Assembly: GCF_902859825.1 (NCBI RefSeq)
Contig: NZ_CADIKB010000034.1
Coordinates: 1-64,000, forward strand
Source: Paraburkholderia phenoliruptrix
GTDB lineage: Bacteria > Pseudomonadota > Gammaproteobacteria > Burkholderiales > Burkholderiaceae
Direction of reading: 5' to 3'
Length of the DNA stretch: 64,000 bases
Each line of letters begins with the position of its first letter. Within the stretch, counting starts at the first letter, position 1. Of this stretch, positions 7,411 to 16,224 are shown piece after piece. The notes beneath the pieces were generated by a model. It did no database searches. It was not told the DNA's origin and was given only the letters and a program-made list of their open reading frames with translations. The position numbers were made by a program, and so were the translations under genes.

Positions 7411-9951
7411 TTGTTTAATGATGGGGACGCTGTGATCGATACCATGCGCCCTCGCGATATAGTCGCGGGGTCATCAGTGCAGCAGCATCCAGGTATTTAC
7501 GTGCTCGGATGTTACGACAAGCGGATCACCTTCTACTCCCAGCAGGTCCGCGCGATGTCATTGGCGTACGCCCTTCATGTTGAAGGCTATCTCAAGGCCC
7601 CGAGACGAGTCGCAGTCGTCGGCGCGGGTGCTGCCGGGATGACTATGGCCGTCGCCCTTGCTCTTATTTCAGAAAGCGAGGTAGTTCTTTTCGAACGAGG
7701 CGCTGAGATCCTCCCTCTGCAGAGCGCGACGCGCCGGCGCAGCCTCGACCCACACATTTACGATTGGCCAGAGTGGGACACTGATGACCCGCTGGCAGAC
7801 TTGCCTTTTCTCGATTGGAAAGCCGGACCTGCTCAGGACGTGCGAGCCGCCATTGCTGCTGATTTTGAGGCGATCACGGCGAGATTCAATCTTCGGTTGA
7901 AGAAGTGGACGCGCCATAGAGTCACTGCAATCCAGCGTGAAGGTAAGTCTTTCAGCGTGGAGTTTGAGCGAGACGCCAAAGGCGACGAAGAGGGGCCCCT
8001 GACAGTTGATCGTGCACAGTTCGATCTAGTATTCATTGCGGTCGGTTTTGGATTGGAATCAGAAAGCACGCAGGGCTTGCCGAATCATAGTTACTGGAGC
8101 GATGCAGGCGTTCCGAACCAAGAGTTTGAAGCCAGAACTCAGCCCCGTTTTTTTGTGAGTGGAAATGGTGATGGAGCGCTGATTGACCTTGTTGCAGCAG
8201 CGTCTGCCGCCTTCGACCATGCCGGCATGATCCAGTCGATCGTCTCGCATCCGGGTCTCCCGCGAATCTATGACCCTTTGCGAGAAATTGACCAAACAGC
8301 ACGCGAAGCGGAGAGAGGCGCTCGGCGGTTTGACTTTGTCTCTGCATACGAGCGCGACATTCTCACTGCTGCGCGAGACACCGGACTGTTAGCAGCAGTA
8401 GCCGCTCAACTACGACCTGGTGTACAGATAACACTTCAGACGCAGCACCCGGAGATGTTTTCTGCCGCCACGTCAACTCTCAATCGATTGGCTGCTTTTC
8501 TCGCGATAAAAGCCTGCGAGACGGACCCGCGATGTGGATTTACCCATTTGCATTGCGTCGACGTGCGAATCGTGGCGCCGCCTGAGGGCAGGACGTACGA
8601 TGCACAATACTGGCTAGATTGTGAAGGCAAAATCGTCGGAGCCGATTCTGTCATCTTTAGGCGTGGCCCGGATCGCTCCAAGGCGAGAGAACCATTTAAG
8701 GATCTTCTATCTCAATTCGAGGCAGAACATCAGAAATGGCTTGATCTTTATGGCGACTCTACTCTCATTCCCAAGTTGGCACCTGCAGCACGAAGTTACT
8801 TCGAGGAGCAAGCGAGAGCAAAACAGCTACCCCTGGCTTATCACGAACAGGCCGCACGTGATGCCATCGCCGTCGAAACAATCCAGGTTCGACCAGTGGG
8901 CGGAAATATTCGATGGTCCGGTACCATGCGTGCGGCTGAAATCGCGAGTGCATGGAGTGTGCAAGGCCATCATTTGGACATCGTATGCCCAGACATGCCA
9001 ACCGAATATGGGCAGATGGCTAGCGCTTTGGTCAGGGTGGCAACCCACGCGAAGTATTGCAAGATTATTGCGGATCCAAGGCATTGGCGTGATTACGTGG
9101 AGCGCCTGACAAGCGATTCACTTCACGCAGAAGGATTGACTGCACCTGAAGTCGAGGACGGAGTCGTCGGGCCTGTAAATCGCGATCCAGACATACTGGA
9201 TGCTGACCAACTCGTCCGCACAATTCATTACGCTCTTGATGAATTTGTGATGGAGGCAATTGATCGCCACATCGAAGATTATCTTCTTCATGCCCGTGAT
9301 CCCGGCCGGAAAGTAGGATTTGTCACCGCGGCAGATCTTAGAGGGAAAATGCGTCCGATCTGGCGACAATGGAAGGCATCCTTTGACGCAGATGCACTGA
9401 TGCGATCTCGCTTTCTGAGCCTACTCGTATGTGCCCATGACGACGACGAGTCAGTCGAGTTTGCTCGCGTTCTGGTTGGTCCGGCAAAGTTAGTGTCACT
9501 TGTGCGCGGTACTACAGTCGCATTGGCAATCGCGGCAGGATGGCAGACCATCGCACCTCACAACGCACGCCCCGGAAACTTGCGGAGGGCGCGGGAAGGC
9601 GTGGTGGCTTGGACCGGTCACAGTTGCGCAGCCGATCAGATTGACGGCTTGGCGCTTTCTCTCTGTGCTGCTAGCTTTATGTGGAAAACAGACTTTGTGA
9701 TTCTTTCAGTGCGAGGGTCCGTAGATCTGGCAGAACGTGCAGAAAGATCGTTCGATATGACAGAGGAAGGGCAGCCAGGACTGGATGATTCGGGCGGTTC
9801 AGGGCAAATCGTTATGTCGATCGATGCGACGCTAACCGCCGCGATTGGCGCCGGCGCGAACCAGCTTGCGCAGTTTCTGGAAAATACCGAGCGAATCCAC
9901 ATTGACAATATGAGAAGGTCCATCGAGCCACAGCCAGCGGGGGCCGCATGA
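7411..9951 (+). CDS. FMO-like dinucleotide-binding effector of an ABC-three-component (Lamassu-type) system
   Basis: 846 residues. After a 60-residue lead (GIYVLGCYDKRITFYSQQVRA) comes a Rossmann-type FAD/NAD(P) fold: VAVVGAGAAGM at about 68-77, an acidic end of the second strand (VVLFERG), and further FMO-like blocks up to about residue 480 (FVSGNGDGALIDL). The remaining 360 residues match no family I can name; they include RPVGGNIRWSG, a helical middle and AWTGHSCAADQIDG. The stop overlaps the next gene by 4 bases (ATGA), and the third gene is an SMC-like ATPase. Lamassu-family systems with FMO effectors are known, which fits this order of effector, middle and ATPase. The start is uncertain: TTG 7411, GTG 7432 (GGGGA just upstream) or ATG 7444. 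Confidence 0.75.
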   Translation: MFNDGDAVIDTMRPRDIVAGSSVQQHPGIYVLGCYDKRITFYSQQVRAMSLAYALHVEGYLKAPRRVAVVGAGAAGMTMAVALALISESEVVLFERGAEILPLQSATRRRSLDPHIYDWPEWDTDDPLADLPFLDWKAGPAQDVRAAIAADFEAITARFNLRLKKWTRHRVTAIQREGKSFSVEFERDAKGDEEGPLTVDRAQFDLVFIAVGFGLESESTQGLPNHSYWSDAGVPNQEFEARTQPRFFVSGNGDGALIDLVAAASAAFDHAGMIQSIVSHPGLPRIYDPLREIDQTAREAERGARRFDFVSAYERDILTAARDTGLLAAVAAQLRPGVQITLQTQHPEMFSAATSTLNRLAAFLAIKACETDPRCGFTHLHCVDVRIVAPPEGRTYDAQYWLDCEGKIVGADSVIFRRGPDRSKAREPFKDLLSQFEAEHQKWLDLYGDSTLIPKLAPAARSYFEEQARAKQLPLAYHEQAARDAIAVETIQVRPVGGNIRWSGTMRAAEIASAWSVQGHHLDIVCPDMPTEYGQMASALVRVATHAKYCKIIADPRHWRDYVERLTSDSLHAEGLTAPEVEDGVVGPVNRDPDILDADQLVRTIHYALDEFVMEAIDRHIEDYLLHARDPGRKVGFVTAADLRGKMRPIWRQWKASFDADALMRSRFLSLLVCAHDDDESVEFARVLVGPAKLVSLVRGTTVALAIAAGWQTIAPHNARPGNLRRAREGVVAWTGHSCAADQIDGLALSLCAASFMWKTDFVILSVRGSVDLAERAERSFDMTEEGQPGLDDSGGSGQIVMSIDATLTAAIGAGANQLAQFLENTERIHIDNMRRSIEPQPAGAA

Positions 9952-10646
9952 CTGAAAAATCGCACCAGACTGAAACAGAGGCCGTAGCGCAGTTCGCCAA
10001 AGATCTGAAACTTGCTGCAACGTCGCTGTCGTTGCCCGTCACTGAATGGCCTGAAATCGCAGGACGGTTTTTTCGGGGAGATAGCTCGCCCTCAACAACC
10101 CTTGATCAGGGCGATCTGCCCAATGCGAAGCAAGGGATCTCGATTGGAAGATACGCGATTGTGCTCGGCGTGCTCCCTGAGATCCCCACTGTCTCGGCTA
10201 TCCGCGAAACGTTGCGGCGGTATCGAAATCAGTGTGTGGTCGCACGATCATTTCTATCAGTAAATCAGGCATTAGATCTTCAATTGATGCTGGTTGGGCC
10301 GCGTGGGAGTGAGCGCGACGCCGAGTGGCGATCGCTTGCATTGATGGTGGAGCGAGACGATCGGGTCGCAAGAAAGCTGGCGTGGCTGCGTCCAGACGAG
10401 CAAGAAAACGATGCTCGTAGTTTCTCTGATTTCGTGAGACGCACCTTCCTCGCGCGTCCGTGGGAGCAAGTCGGACAGTTTTCGATTTCGGGTTTGGACC
10501 GACTGAACACAGGGCAAGATGGCGTAGAAAGCAGAATTCCTCGTGACACCGCTGAAGAATGGGATTCAATCGCATTGCGACCGGATGCTGATCCCGCACA
10601 TATAGTCGCTGCGCTAGTGGATGCGTGGAAGCGGAGGTCACAGTAA
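9948..10646 (+). CDS. ABC-three-component system middle component (LmuC/DdmB-like)
   Basis: 232 residues, soluble, no signal peptide. The central part (NQCVVARSFLSVNQALDLQLMLVGPRGSERDAEWRSLALMVERDD, broken here by no gap) and the end (FVRRTFLARPW) are as I remember from small middle components of ABC-three-component systems, which connect effector and SMC-like ATPase; the subfamily cannot be fixed without a search. ATG overlaps the effector stop by 4 bases, and its own TAA overlaps the ATG of the ATPase gene by one base, so all three are translationally coupled and probably made in fixed ratio. Confidence 0.65.
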   Translation: MTEKSHQTETEAVAQFAKDLKLAATSLSLPVTEWPEIAGRFFRGDSSPSTTLDQGDLPNAKQGISIGRYAIVLGVLPEIPTVSAIRETLRRYRNQCVVARSFLSVNQALDLQLMLVGPRGSERDAEWRSLALMVERDDRVARKLAWLRPDEQENDARSFSDFVRRTFLARPWEQVGQFSISGLDRLNTGQDGVESRIPRDTAEEWDSIALRPDADPAHIVAALVDAWKRRSQ

Positions 10647-13600
10647 TGAGCAGCATCTATCTTTCACGGATTAAGGTCGAAAACTTCCGCACATATGGCA
10701 GCTTTGAGATTGCACTTCCCGCAGGGCCGGGCCTTACTCTTATCAGCGGCACGAACGGCCTTGGAAAGAGCAGTCTATTCGACGCTATCGAGTGGGCGCT
10801 AACGGGTAACGTTCTTCGATTCTCCCGTTACAACAAAAATCTGGATGAAGGAAGTTATCTTACGCGACGCGGGGCGGAGCCAAACTCCCATCGAGTGACC
10901 CTATCGTTCGGCGACGACCAAGTTATCTCTCGGGACGCGATGCAAGGGGCAGACAAGGCGAATATCTTGGACTTGCTTAAGCGCGCCGAATGGGGCCCTA
11001 TTCGAGACGTTGGAACTTACTTGGCGTTCACTCACTTTTTGGGGCAAGCATCGCCACAACGTTTTACGAGTCGTTTGGGCAACGAGCAGTGGGAGGCTCT
11101 AAAAGGCCCAAGCGGGATAGAGCGATTGGAGCTCATTCGTCAAGCCCTGCGAGGACGATCAACCCAATACGCGTTTTCGAAGCGAATCGAGGAAGAGCAA
11201 GGAGTTGTCGATCAACTGGAGCGGCAACTTGCCACCTGGAAAGATCTCTGCTCTAGACTCGACAGGCTCGAGCAAGCCGTGCGCGTGTCCGGAGTGATCC
11301 TGCCACCTGACCTTGCGAACGCAGTTTCCTCACTAAGCGTCGAAGTGACGGCTTTAACTGGCGTACCATTCGTGTTCGCTGATGGTGACAATGCAGCGCA
11401 AATTAATGCAATCAAGGTTGGGCTCGATGATGGACTTCGGACCGTCCAGAACCGGCTCGCAGCGATAGATGCATCTTCTGAGCTGCCAGATCGATACACT
11501 AAAGCGATGGCTGACTCTCGAGACGATAGCCCTTCGATTATTCAGGCGAAGACAGCTATTGAAGCGGAGCGTTCAGCCGTAGATAAAAGCCTAGTCGCTG
11601 CGAAAGCGGCTGAAGAGCGGATAATCGAGCAAACAAAAGTCGTCGCCAGGCACAGGATGCTCTTAGATCGTCTGGACGGGGCTCGTCAAGATGTGGAGCG
11701 GATTGACCAATTAGGCCTTTTGATCCGTACGGCAGAACAGGTCAGAGACGACTTCTCGCAGAAGGTTGAGCGCCATCGTAGCGAGTCAAACAAGCGCGAA
11801 GCCTCCTTCTCCCAACTGACCGACGCGCGCAAGCAACTCGAAATTGCAAGGGCTGCGGTCGGAGCGGCCGAAGCGACGCTCAACGATTGCCAAAATCTCA
11901 CAGGTTTGGAGACGAAGGCATCGGCAAGTGCCAACTCGCTCATGGAAGTGAGGGACCAATCGAACCAAGCGCAGCCTGAGCAAGCCTCATTACTGCGAAC
12001 TCGGGGCGATGTCGACCAGAAACTAGAGCGAGAGAAAGTCGCACTGAACGTTGCCCGGCGCCGCGCCGGAGAAATCGCGTCTGCGGTTGCCAGTATTGCG
12101 AGTCACATACATGAGGATGATAGGGAATGCCCTGTTTGTTTGTCGCCGTTTGAAAAGGGGGAGCTCAAGCTAATTGTTCGAACAGCTGCAGAAGCGAGCA
12201 ATTCGGCCTTGCAAGCCAACCAGTCCGTCGTTGAAAAGCTACAGGTTGAAAAGGACGAACTTGATAGGCAGATCGCCAACCTGCAGAAAATCGTCTCGTC
12301 GGTTGCAGAGGCAGAACAGAAGGCGAAGTCAGACCTGGATGCCGTAGCCTATGCCAGAAGCAGAATCTCTGGGCGACTGAATGCAGATCCAGCCAGTGAT
12401 CTTTTGGGAATTGCGACCGAGCGCCTTAAGGCGACCAATGACGCCTTGTCTAAGGCAGACAAAGCCTTTCAAGACGCTCAGATTTCGAATGGTCCCGATG
12501 GCGTGAGCTTGCAGGATCTGCGCGAAGAGTATGCGGCGTTGGTCAAGCAGCGCGATGAAGCCGGCGCTCGCCTGTTTGCTTACGAGAGCGAGCGGCGCAC
12601 CCGTATGGAGAGGCTGGTATCAAATTCGCTGAACGGCTCATCACTCGAAGAATTGTCAGCCCGCCTCGCAGATGAGCGCGCGAGCCTTGTGTCTGCGCAA
12701 GAGGTGCTACGGACCGCGACTGCCGTTGCGGATCAGGCTCGTGTGGTCTTGGCAGGATGCCGCGCAAGTTTGGGAGCAGCTGAACAAGAGCACACCAAGT
12801 TGCTCAAGCTTAGGGAGCAGGCGGAAGAGTCTGTGAGTGCAATCGTGAAACGATGGAGCGCTGTTGGTTTCCAGTCTCCGCCGAACGAGGAAAATTTTCA
12901 GACATTCCGGATGTTGACTGAAAACATCAGGACGGCGTTGGAAAACTGCGTGAGAAAGTGGACAGAGCTATCGCGCGGGAACGAAAGCGTGGTGTTGCAG
13001 CAAGAGATCAGCGAAGTACGTGCTGCTATGGCGTCTGCAGCTGGTGATCCAGAGACTATTGATCGATCCGGACACGAGACTTCATTGAAGAATCAGCTGA
13101 AGTCAGCAAAGGCGGCGCTCAAGTTGTCGAGGTCCGCAAAAACCGCAGTGAACAAATATTCAGAGAGCTTGAAACAGGACGCGATCGACTTTTCGACACA
13201 GTTCCTTGCGCCGCTCAATAATGTCATCAACGACTTCAATGAGGCCATGTTAAGCACGCCAGGTGAGACGATCCAGTTTAGCGCAGAGCATAGAGTGGAC
13301 GCGACCCGGTTCGAGATGATGCTGCGCTCAAGAGACCGTGTTGAGGATGCCAACTTCGACAAGAGCCTCCCCCCTCAGATTGTTCTAAGCGAGGGGCAAC
13401 TCGCGGCAAACGGTTTCAGTATCTTGTGTGCCGCGAGCACAGCCTATCCCTGGTCGAACTGGCGAGCGTTGCTGCTCGATGATCCGCTGCAACATAACGA
13501 CGTCATCCATCGCGCCGCATTTGTTGACGTCATGCGAAACATGGTGGAAATGAAAGGGTATCAACTGATTCTGTCCAGCCATGATCGCAGTGAGAGCGAC

Positions 13601-13765
13601 TTTATCGCGCGTAAGTTTGATTCAGCCGGGCTGCCGTGTTCGACCGTAACGCTTACAGGGCCATCGGCGTCCGGGGTTCAATATGATGGGCCTGTAGAAA
13701 ATCGGGCAGCCGCACGAAGTCGCTGGGCTGAGGTCGATACAAGGGAGGCGATTGGACCGACGTAG
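10646..13765 (+). CDS. SMC/Rad50-like ABC ATPase (LmuB/DdmC-like)
   Basis: 1039 residues with the split ABC ATPase layout of Rad50/SMC proteins. Walker A GTNGLGKSS is at 35-43. Two long heptad-rich coiled-coil arms flank a zinc-hook-like CPVC at 495-498. The ABC signature LSEGQ is at 914-918, Walker B LLLDDP at 942-947 and the switch His in SSHD at 979. It should dimerise through ATP-bound heads and detect or bridge foreign or abnormal DNA, as Lamassu and DdmABC ATPases do. The start is ATG 10646, with GGAGGT at 10633-10638; an upstream in-frame GTG at 10625 lies inside the previous gene and is less likely. Confidence 0.88.
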   Translation: MSSIYLSRIKVENFRTYGSFEIALPAGPGLTLISGTNGLGKSSLFDAIEWALTGNVLRFSRYNKNLDEGSYLTRRGAEPNSHRVTLSFGDDQVISRDAMQGADKANILDLLKRAEWGPIRDVGTYLAFTHFLGQASPQRFTSRLGNEQWEALKGPSGIERLELIRQALRGRSTQYAFSKRIEEEQGVVDQLERQLATWKDLCSRLDRLEQAVRVSGVILPPDLANAVSSLSVEVTALTGVPFVFADGDNAAQINAIKVGLDDGLRTVQNRLAAIDASSELPDRYTKAMADSRDDSPSIIQAKTAIEAERSAVDKSLVAAKAAEERIIEQTKVVARHRMLLDRLDGARQDVERIDQLGLLIRTAEQVRDDFSQKVERHRSESNKREASFSQLTDARKQLEIARAAVGAAEATLNDCQNLTGLETKASASANSLMEVRDQSNQAQPEQASLLRTRGDVDQKLEREKVALNVARRRAGEIASAVASIASHIHEDDRECPVCLSPFEKGELKLIVRTAAEASNSALQANQSVVEKLQVEKDELDRQIANLQKIVSSVAEAEQKAKSDLDAVAYARSRISGRLNADPASDLLGIATERLKATNDALSKADKAFQDAQISNGPDGVSLQDLREEYAALVKQRDEAGARLFAYESERRTRMERLVSNSLNGSSLEELSARLADERASLVSAQEVLRTATAVADQARVVLAGCRASLGAAEQEHTKLLKLREQAEESVSAIVKRWSAVGFQSPPNEENFQTFRMLTENIRTALENCVRKWTELSRGNESVVLQQEISEVRAAMASAAGDPETIDRSGHETSLKNQLKSAKAALKLSRSAKTAVNKYSESLKQDAIDFSTQFLAPLNNVINDFNEAMLSTPGETIQFSAEHRVDATRFEMMLRSRDRVEDANFDKSLPPQIVLSEGQLAANGFSILCAASTAYPWSNWRALLLDDPLQHNDVIHRAAFVDVMRNMVEMKGYQLILSSHDRSESDFIARKFDSAGLPCSTVTLTGPSASGVQYDGPVENRAAARSRWAEVDTREAIGPT

Positions 13766-13871
13766 TTAGGATGTCCCTGATGTCTGGGCTCAAAAGGTAG
13801 GTCAGAGATCAGGCGGAACGCATTCGAATGGCATTTGACGCTGTAATTTCATTGGTTGCCAATAGACATCT

Positions 13872-14732
13872 TCATCCTCGGCGTTCTCTCGCTTGAAAGG
13901 TGAGATCGTGGAATTGGGGAGTGTGTTGTCCGGTAATGAGATAGCCGAAAATAGATGGCAATACGCTCCGAAGGTGATTGTAATCATCCCATTCCAGTGG
14001 CGCGAACGGCATGTCTCCATGCCGACTGGCAGGGTGAAACGTCTGGATGCGGCGATCGTAAAAGGAAGCGAAATAGCGAACATCTTCGCCATATACTAGG
14101 CCCAGTGGTTCGTCGAAAGTGCGATAGAGCCAAGTGCCTGCATCGCGGGATGTCGGCGAAGGATTCCCATTTTTTCGCAGATAACGCAATACCAGTTCAT
14201 GAGATGCATCGAGGGAGATGAAGGTGTTCATCGTCGCCTCTTCCCGGAATTCAAAATTTCCGGCCAACATGTCGGCCTTGACAAGGGCGTAGAGTCCGCG
14301 AAGCAAGACTAAATTTCGGCTAGAGATTGCCTTCCAAAACAAGGGTTGCAGCGAATTCTGGATTGATGCGCGATCAAAGCAGTCGAACTCCTCATCGCCA
14401 ATAGCTTTCCACGCATCGAGCAGACTGGACTTTTGAGTGTGGTTTCGTGCATCGAGCAGAGACCGCTTGATCCTTGCGAGGGTTATTGGGCTTGTTAGAT
14501 CGAGGTCTTGGTCAATATATGCCCGAAAAAGCGGTATGGGGCGAAAGATACATCGCGGTCCGCCTTCGAAGCACTCAGTCAACATCAGCGACCCAAGCAA
14601 CCGAATCTCTGCCGGATTCAGCCAGGCGACGGGACTGTACGGGAGTTGCTCTGGCCACTCGATGCATCGTGACACCATGAAAACCAAGTCGGTGTCAGCC
14701 CAAAAAGCGGCAGTTCGAGCCCTGACTTGCAT
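13872..14732 (-). CDS. Hypothetical protein with an R-x4-H motif, convergent to the defence operon
   Basis: 286 residues, no signal peptide or membrane segment; family not recognised. The C-terminal third carries DAGTWLYRTF, then YDRRIQTFHPASRHG and PFAPLEWDDYNHLR. The R228-x4-H233 spacing is that of HEPN ribonuclease motifs, and the sequence is predicted helical around it, but this is only suggestive. It ends about 106 bases from the ATPase gene, tail to tail. The start is the outermost ATG; its ribosome binding site is weak and a start at residue 19 is possible. It could be an independent defence or stress gene of the island. Confidence 0.5.
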   Translation of the reverse strand: MQVRARTAAFWADTDLVFMVSRCIEWPEQLPYSPVAWLNPAEIRLLGSLMLTECFEGGPRCIFRPIPLFRAYIDQDLDLTSPITLARIKRSLLDARNHTQKSSLLDAWKAIGDEEFDCFDRASIQNSLQPLFWKAISSRNLVLLRGLYALVKADMLAGNFEFREEATMNTFISLDASHELVLRYLRKNGNPSPTSRDAGTWLYRTFDEPLGLVYGEDVRYFASFYDRRIQTFHPASRHGDMPFAPLEWDDYNHLRSVLPSIFGYLITGQHTPQFHDLTFQARERRG

Positions 14733-15025
14733 CTTGGGATAGATACCCCCGGCCGAAACAATGTGATCCGTACTTGCCGGTTGCTCTGTGTCCTCTTATT
14801 CAACCTTGGGAAAAGAGTGATTGGGCTTTTTCTTCTCCAGACTTTATGCATAAGCTGAATAATTTTTAAGCTCTCAAGTCGAATCAGGCAGAAAAAAGCT
14901 TTGGCGCACGCACGCGTGCAGAGCGGGGTAAGTTTTTGTCAGTACTTGGCCTTAATTTTCTCATGCCGTCGCCGATATCGTCGCTAATTATTTCATTGGC
15001 ACGGAACTGGTTCTGTAGACAACAT
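14733..15025. other. Intergenic region between divergent island genes
   Basis: No gene content. It is AT-rich in the part near 14800-14875, so promoters for both flanking genes are likely here, but I cannot place them with confidence. Confidence 0.4.
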
Positions 15026-15244
15026 ATGACAAAGCGAAAAAAGGACTCAGGCGGAAACACGCTACCTCCGCAGCGGACTGACGAGCATCGGATCGACACA
15101 GAGGCAGTGAGGGTCGTCAGAAATCAATTCACTTCCGATTGGGAGGAGCGGTCAGTAGAGGGAAGAGACTACGGCATGGACATGATGGTGGAGGCCTTCG
15201 ACGGGAACAGCCCGACGGGTATCCGATTATCTTCGAGCTGGTAA
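15026..15244 (+). pseudogene. 5' fragment of a DUF4365-type gene
   Basis: From ATG 15026 the protein reads DEHRIDTEAVRVVRNQF, then GRDYGMDMMVEAFDGNSPTG. This resembles the beginning of DUF4365 proteins, a PD-(D/E)xK nuclease-like fold common in defence islands, whose D and E are in DYGMDMMVE and whose following QxK is missing here. After about residue 65 the frame runs into unrelated sequence (the reverse of the toxin remnant) and stops at 15244. The join at about 15219-15226 marks a deletion or recombination. Confidence 0.6.
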
Positions 15245-15426
15245 ATTGCCGCGTACTTCCCCACGCGAAGTTCATAAAGATTGTTATCAATTTTGCGCGC
15301 TCGCGCTGCCGCGAGGGGCTGGCCATGCCGCACGAGATCGGAAATCGCAGCAAGTATTCGCGCCACATCGTTCGTTGGCAATTCTTTGAGCTTGCGTGAG
15401 GCATGCAGCGTTAGGGCGGATTCCAT
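15222..15426 (-). pseudogene. ParE/RelE-family toxin, 3'-truncated
   Basis: From ATG 15426 the minus strand encodes a small toxin of the ParE/RelE fold: SRKLKELPTNDVARILAAI, RKIDNNLYELRVGKYAAIY, then QLEDNRI, where the last conserved strand should begin. The continuation (PVGLFPSK) is the reverse of the DUF4365 fragment. The last 20-30 residues and the antitoxin that would follow are therefore gone. The open frame itself runs to 15169. Probably non-functional. Confidence 0.65.
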
Positions 15427-15610
15427 ATTTGGCTCTCGATCGGATAACTGACACAAGATGACACATTCCTTCGTCGGGGAGCTAGAAAGTGAACCTGATG
15501 CCTACATTGGACCCTGAAGCGCAAACCTCACATTCGCGCCAGAGCAAAGTAATCATTTGTTTTTGCTATCAATTCGATTGAATAATAGGTTCGTCTGCCC
15601 TGCTCATGTA

Positions 15611-15633
15611 GCGCTAAAGACCGCTTGACGACA
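15611..15633 (-). other. Putative right end of the island
   Basis: Read on the minus strand from 15633 outward from comM, the sequence begins TGTCGTCAAGCGG. It directly abuts the point where comM coding text breaks off (15634-15637). A TGT start is common to Tn7- and Tn402-like transposon ends. The matching left end and a target duplication would be outside this window, so the element type stays open. Confidence 0.45.
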
Positions 15634-15636
15634 TTT

Positions 15637-15831
15637 GATACGCCGCACAGGGAAATCGAAGCCGCAGTTTTGCAGCGCCGCGCGCACGCGCTCGCGGCTC
15701 TCGCGGACTTCCAGATCAGGAAGCCCCACGATGGAAAAAGAGGGTAGCCCGTTGGCGAGGTGAACCTCGACGGTTACTTCGGGCGCGCGGCCGGCGGCCG
15801 GCGCGCGACTGCGCACCACGGCAAGCGACAT
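15637..15831 (-). pseudogene. comM: 5' fragment of comM (YifB-family Mg-chelatase-like AAA+ ATPase)
   Basis: 65 codons from ATG 15831 are clearly the N-terminus of YifB/ComM: MSLAVVRSR, then TVEVHLANGLPSFSIVGLPD, ESRERVRAALQN, FDFPVRRI. The family continues here with a TVNLAPADLPKEG-type segment, but the window reads KCRQAVFSAT and stops at 15604. The gene has about 500 codons when whole and encodes a helicase that helps branch migration in natural transformation. Its remaining part is presumably on the other side of the island. Confidence 0.9.
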
Positions 15832-15952
15832 GTTTTCTCCCGTCGGACGGCGCGCACACGGCGCGCTCCATCCCCTTAATACGCTGATGACGTCACGGCT
15901 CGCTTGCCTGTGATGTGCAGTTCGATGCAGCTAAAGCGCGATCAGTGAACCG

Positions 15953-16210
15953 TCAGACGGTTTGCGTCGTGACCGGCAGCTTCTGTTCGAGCTCGGCGAC
16001 GCGGCGCTCCAGTTCCTCGAGGCGCGCCCGCGTGCGCACCAGCACCTGCGTCTGCGTCTCGAATTCCTCGCGTGTGACCAGATCGAGCTTCGAAAAACCT
16101 TGCGACAGCATGGCTTTCACATTGCGTTCGACGTCTTTAGCCGGCGAGTTCTTGAAGAGCTCGCTCATGCGGGCCTGAATGTCGTTAAAAACATCGTTGG
16201 GTTGTTTCAT
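15953..16210 (-). CDS. ubiK: Ubiquinone biosynthesis accessory factor UbiK (YqiC/BMFP)
   Basis: 85 residues from ATG 16210. MKQPNDVFNDIQARMSELF and the C-terminal coiled coil (LVRTRARLEELERRVAELEQ) are diagnostic for UbiK, a small trimeric factor that assists the soluble Ubi complex in aerobic ubiquinone synthesis. An upstream in-frame TTG/GTG extension to 16231 has no support. It is transcribed away from glnK; an NtrC-type palindrome lies 15 bases in front of its start. Confidence 0.9.
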   Translation of the reverse strand: MKQPNDVFNDIQARMSELFKNSPAKDVERNVKAMLSQGFSKLDLVTREEFETQTQVLVRTRARLEELERRVAELEQKLPVTTQTV

Positions 16211-16224
16211 GGTGTTCCCCTTGG

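Larger units (their letters stand above)
1..15633. mobile_element. Right-hand part of a genomic island inserted in comM
   Basis: Everything left of about 15633 has lower GC and looser codon use than the core genes to its right. It carries transposase, tRNA synthetase, BlaI/M56, defence and broken genes, while the DNA to the right is conserved Burkholderiaceae gene order. The boundary falls inside comM, whose 5' part remains at 15637-15831. The junction shows TGTCGTCAAG (read on the minus strand from 15633), the type of TGT end seen on transposon ends. The left end lies outside the window, so size and recombinase are unknown. Island identity is inferred from the comM truncation and composition. 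Confidence 0.8.

Noticed and set aside
15427..15610. Multiple TnsB-like binding repeats near the island end
   Set aside because: TGACAC occurs twice near 15450-15462, but no longer repeated unit could be aligned with the terminal sequence.
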